Assembly (NCBI GenBank): GCA_046537875.1
Contig: JBKHJZ010000191.1
Coordinates: forward strand, 1-6,000
Direction: 5' to 3'
Source: JBKHJZ01 sp046537875
GTDB taxonomy: Bacteria; Actinomycetota; Acidimicrobiia; Acidimicrobiales; VFJN01
DNA length: 6,000 nucleotides
The translations under genes and the position numbers were made by a program. The notes below the pieces were generated by a model, which saw only the letters and a program-made list of their open reading frames with translations, did not search any database and was not told the origin of the DNA. Positions 5,689 through 6,000 of the stretch are shown in pieces. Each line of letters begins with the position of its first letter. Within the stretch, counting starts at the first letter, position 1.

Positions 5689-5692
5689 GGAG
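5689..5692 (+). promoter_or_regulatory. Shine-Dalgarno of the FmdB-family gene
   Basis: GGAG, 5 bases before the ATG at 5698. It supports this ATG, which also begins the family's characteristic MPTYEYRC. Confidence 0.6.
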
Positions 5693-5697
5693 CCGCA

Positions 5698-6000
5698 ATG
5701 CCCACCTACGAGTACCGCTGCAAGGACTGTGGGGAGCACCTCGAGGTCGTCCAGGCCTTCACCGACGATCCGCTCACCGAGTGCCCTGCGTGTGCCGGCA
5801 CCCTGAAGAAGGTGTTCCGCCCGATCGGCATCGCGTTCAAGGGCTCGGGGTTCTACAGGAACGACAGCCGGGCGGCGTCTGGCGGCGGCTCCCGCTCGTC
5901 GAAGGGCCGTGCCCCGTCCGAGCCGTCGGCGAACGGCTCGTCCGACTCGTCGACCGGGGGATCGTCCGACTCGCCGGGTGGGACGTCGTCGTCCGACTCG
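5698..6000 (+). CDS. FmdB-family zinc-ribbon protein, likely Ruc/Rv0991c-type redox chaperone (runs off right edge)
   Basis: 101 codons are visible without a stop; the C-terminus is missing. Seen: MPTYEYRC start, two CxxC knuckles (C8/C11 and C29/C32) forming one zinc ribbon, then KKVFRPIGIAFKGSGFYRND (37-56), the family's conserved end of the folded part. After residue 57 the protein turns into a Ser/Gly/Asp-rich, probably disordered tail with repeated SSDS motifs. Family knowledge: M. tuberculosis Rv0991c (Ruc) has this layout, a zinc ribbon plus disordered tail, is co-regulated with hsp60 and hsp70 genes, and becomes a holdase chaperone when its cysteines are oxidised. The CIRCE site upstream supports the same role here. 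In older annotation FmdB proteins are called putative regulators of formamidase, which is not supported here. Start chosen by the GGAG site and the family N-terminus. Confidence 0.9.
   Translation, partial: MPTYEYRCKDCGEHLEVVQAFTDDPLTECPACAGTLKKVFRPIGIAFKGSGFYRNDSRAASGGGSRSSKGRAPSEPSANGSSDSSTGGSSDSPGGTSSSDS
5938..6000 (+). repeat. Three 12-base repeats in the tail of the FmdB-family gene
   Basis: TCGTCCGACTCG occurs at 5938-5949, 5962-5973 and 5989-6000, spaced 24 and 27 bases apart (whole codons), each encoding SSDS. It may continue beyond the window. Low-complexity coding repeat. Confidence 0.9.

Overview
The window comes from a very GC-rich bacterium. Nearly all codons in the real genes end in G or C, several genes use GTG starts, and probable leaderless starts preceded by TANNNT hexamers are present. 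The neighbourhood (galU, a gephyrin-like MoeA, a membrane-anchored protein with the N-terminal signature of actinobacterial SepX/GlpR, and a nearby FmdB-type zinc-ribbon gene) resembles the M. tuberculosis Rv0991c-Rv0996 region as I remember it, so I infer Actinomycetota. A deep-branching class such as Acidimicrobiia is possible but not provable from this window.

Layout, right to left. At the right edge, on the + strand, starts an FmdB-family zinc-ribbon protein with a Ser/Gly/Asp-rich tail (5698 to the edge, partial). Its upstream region carries a near-consensus CIRCE operator (HrcA site), which points to heat-shock control and to the Rv0991c (Ruc) type of redox chaperone. All other genes lie on the - strand and read leftward: plsY (5523-4912, phospholipid acyltransferase), galU (4708-3800, UDP-glucose synthesis), a possible 51-residue valine-rich small ORF that exactly fills the galU-moeA gap with 4-base overlaps at both ends, moeA/glp (3651-2377), moaA (2365-1346), moaC (1211-708), and an N-terminal part of a SepX/GlpR-like membrane protein (570 to the left edge, GTG start).

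Functionally, moeA, moaA and moaC belong to molybdenum cofactor synthesis: MoaA and MoaC convert GTP to cyclic pyranopterin monophosphate, and MoeA inserts molybdate at the last step. In Corynebacterium and Streptomyces the MoeA homologue beside galU (Glp) and the membrane protein GlpR/SepX are cell-division factors. The window can therefore be read either as a small Moco operon or as a Glp-GlpR division module with moaA and moaC placed between the two partners. galU and plsY supply envelope precursors, which fits an envelope and division neighbourhood.

No stretch of more than 300 bases lacks a gene. The gaps (571-707, 1212-1345, 4709-4911, 5524-5697) hold putative -10 elements, repeats and hairpins, listed separately. 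No tRNA, rRNA, insertion sequence or CRISPR array was seen.
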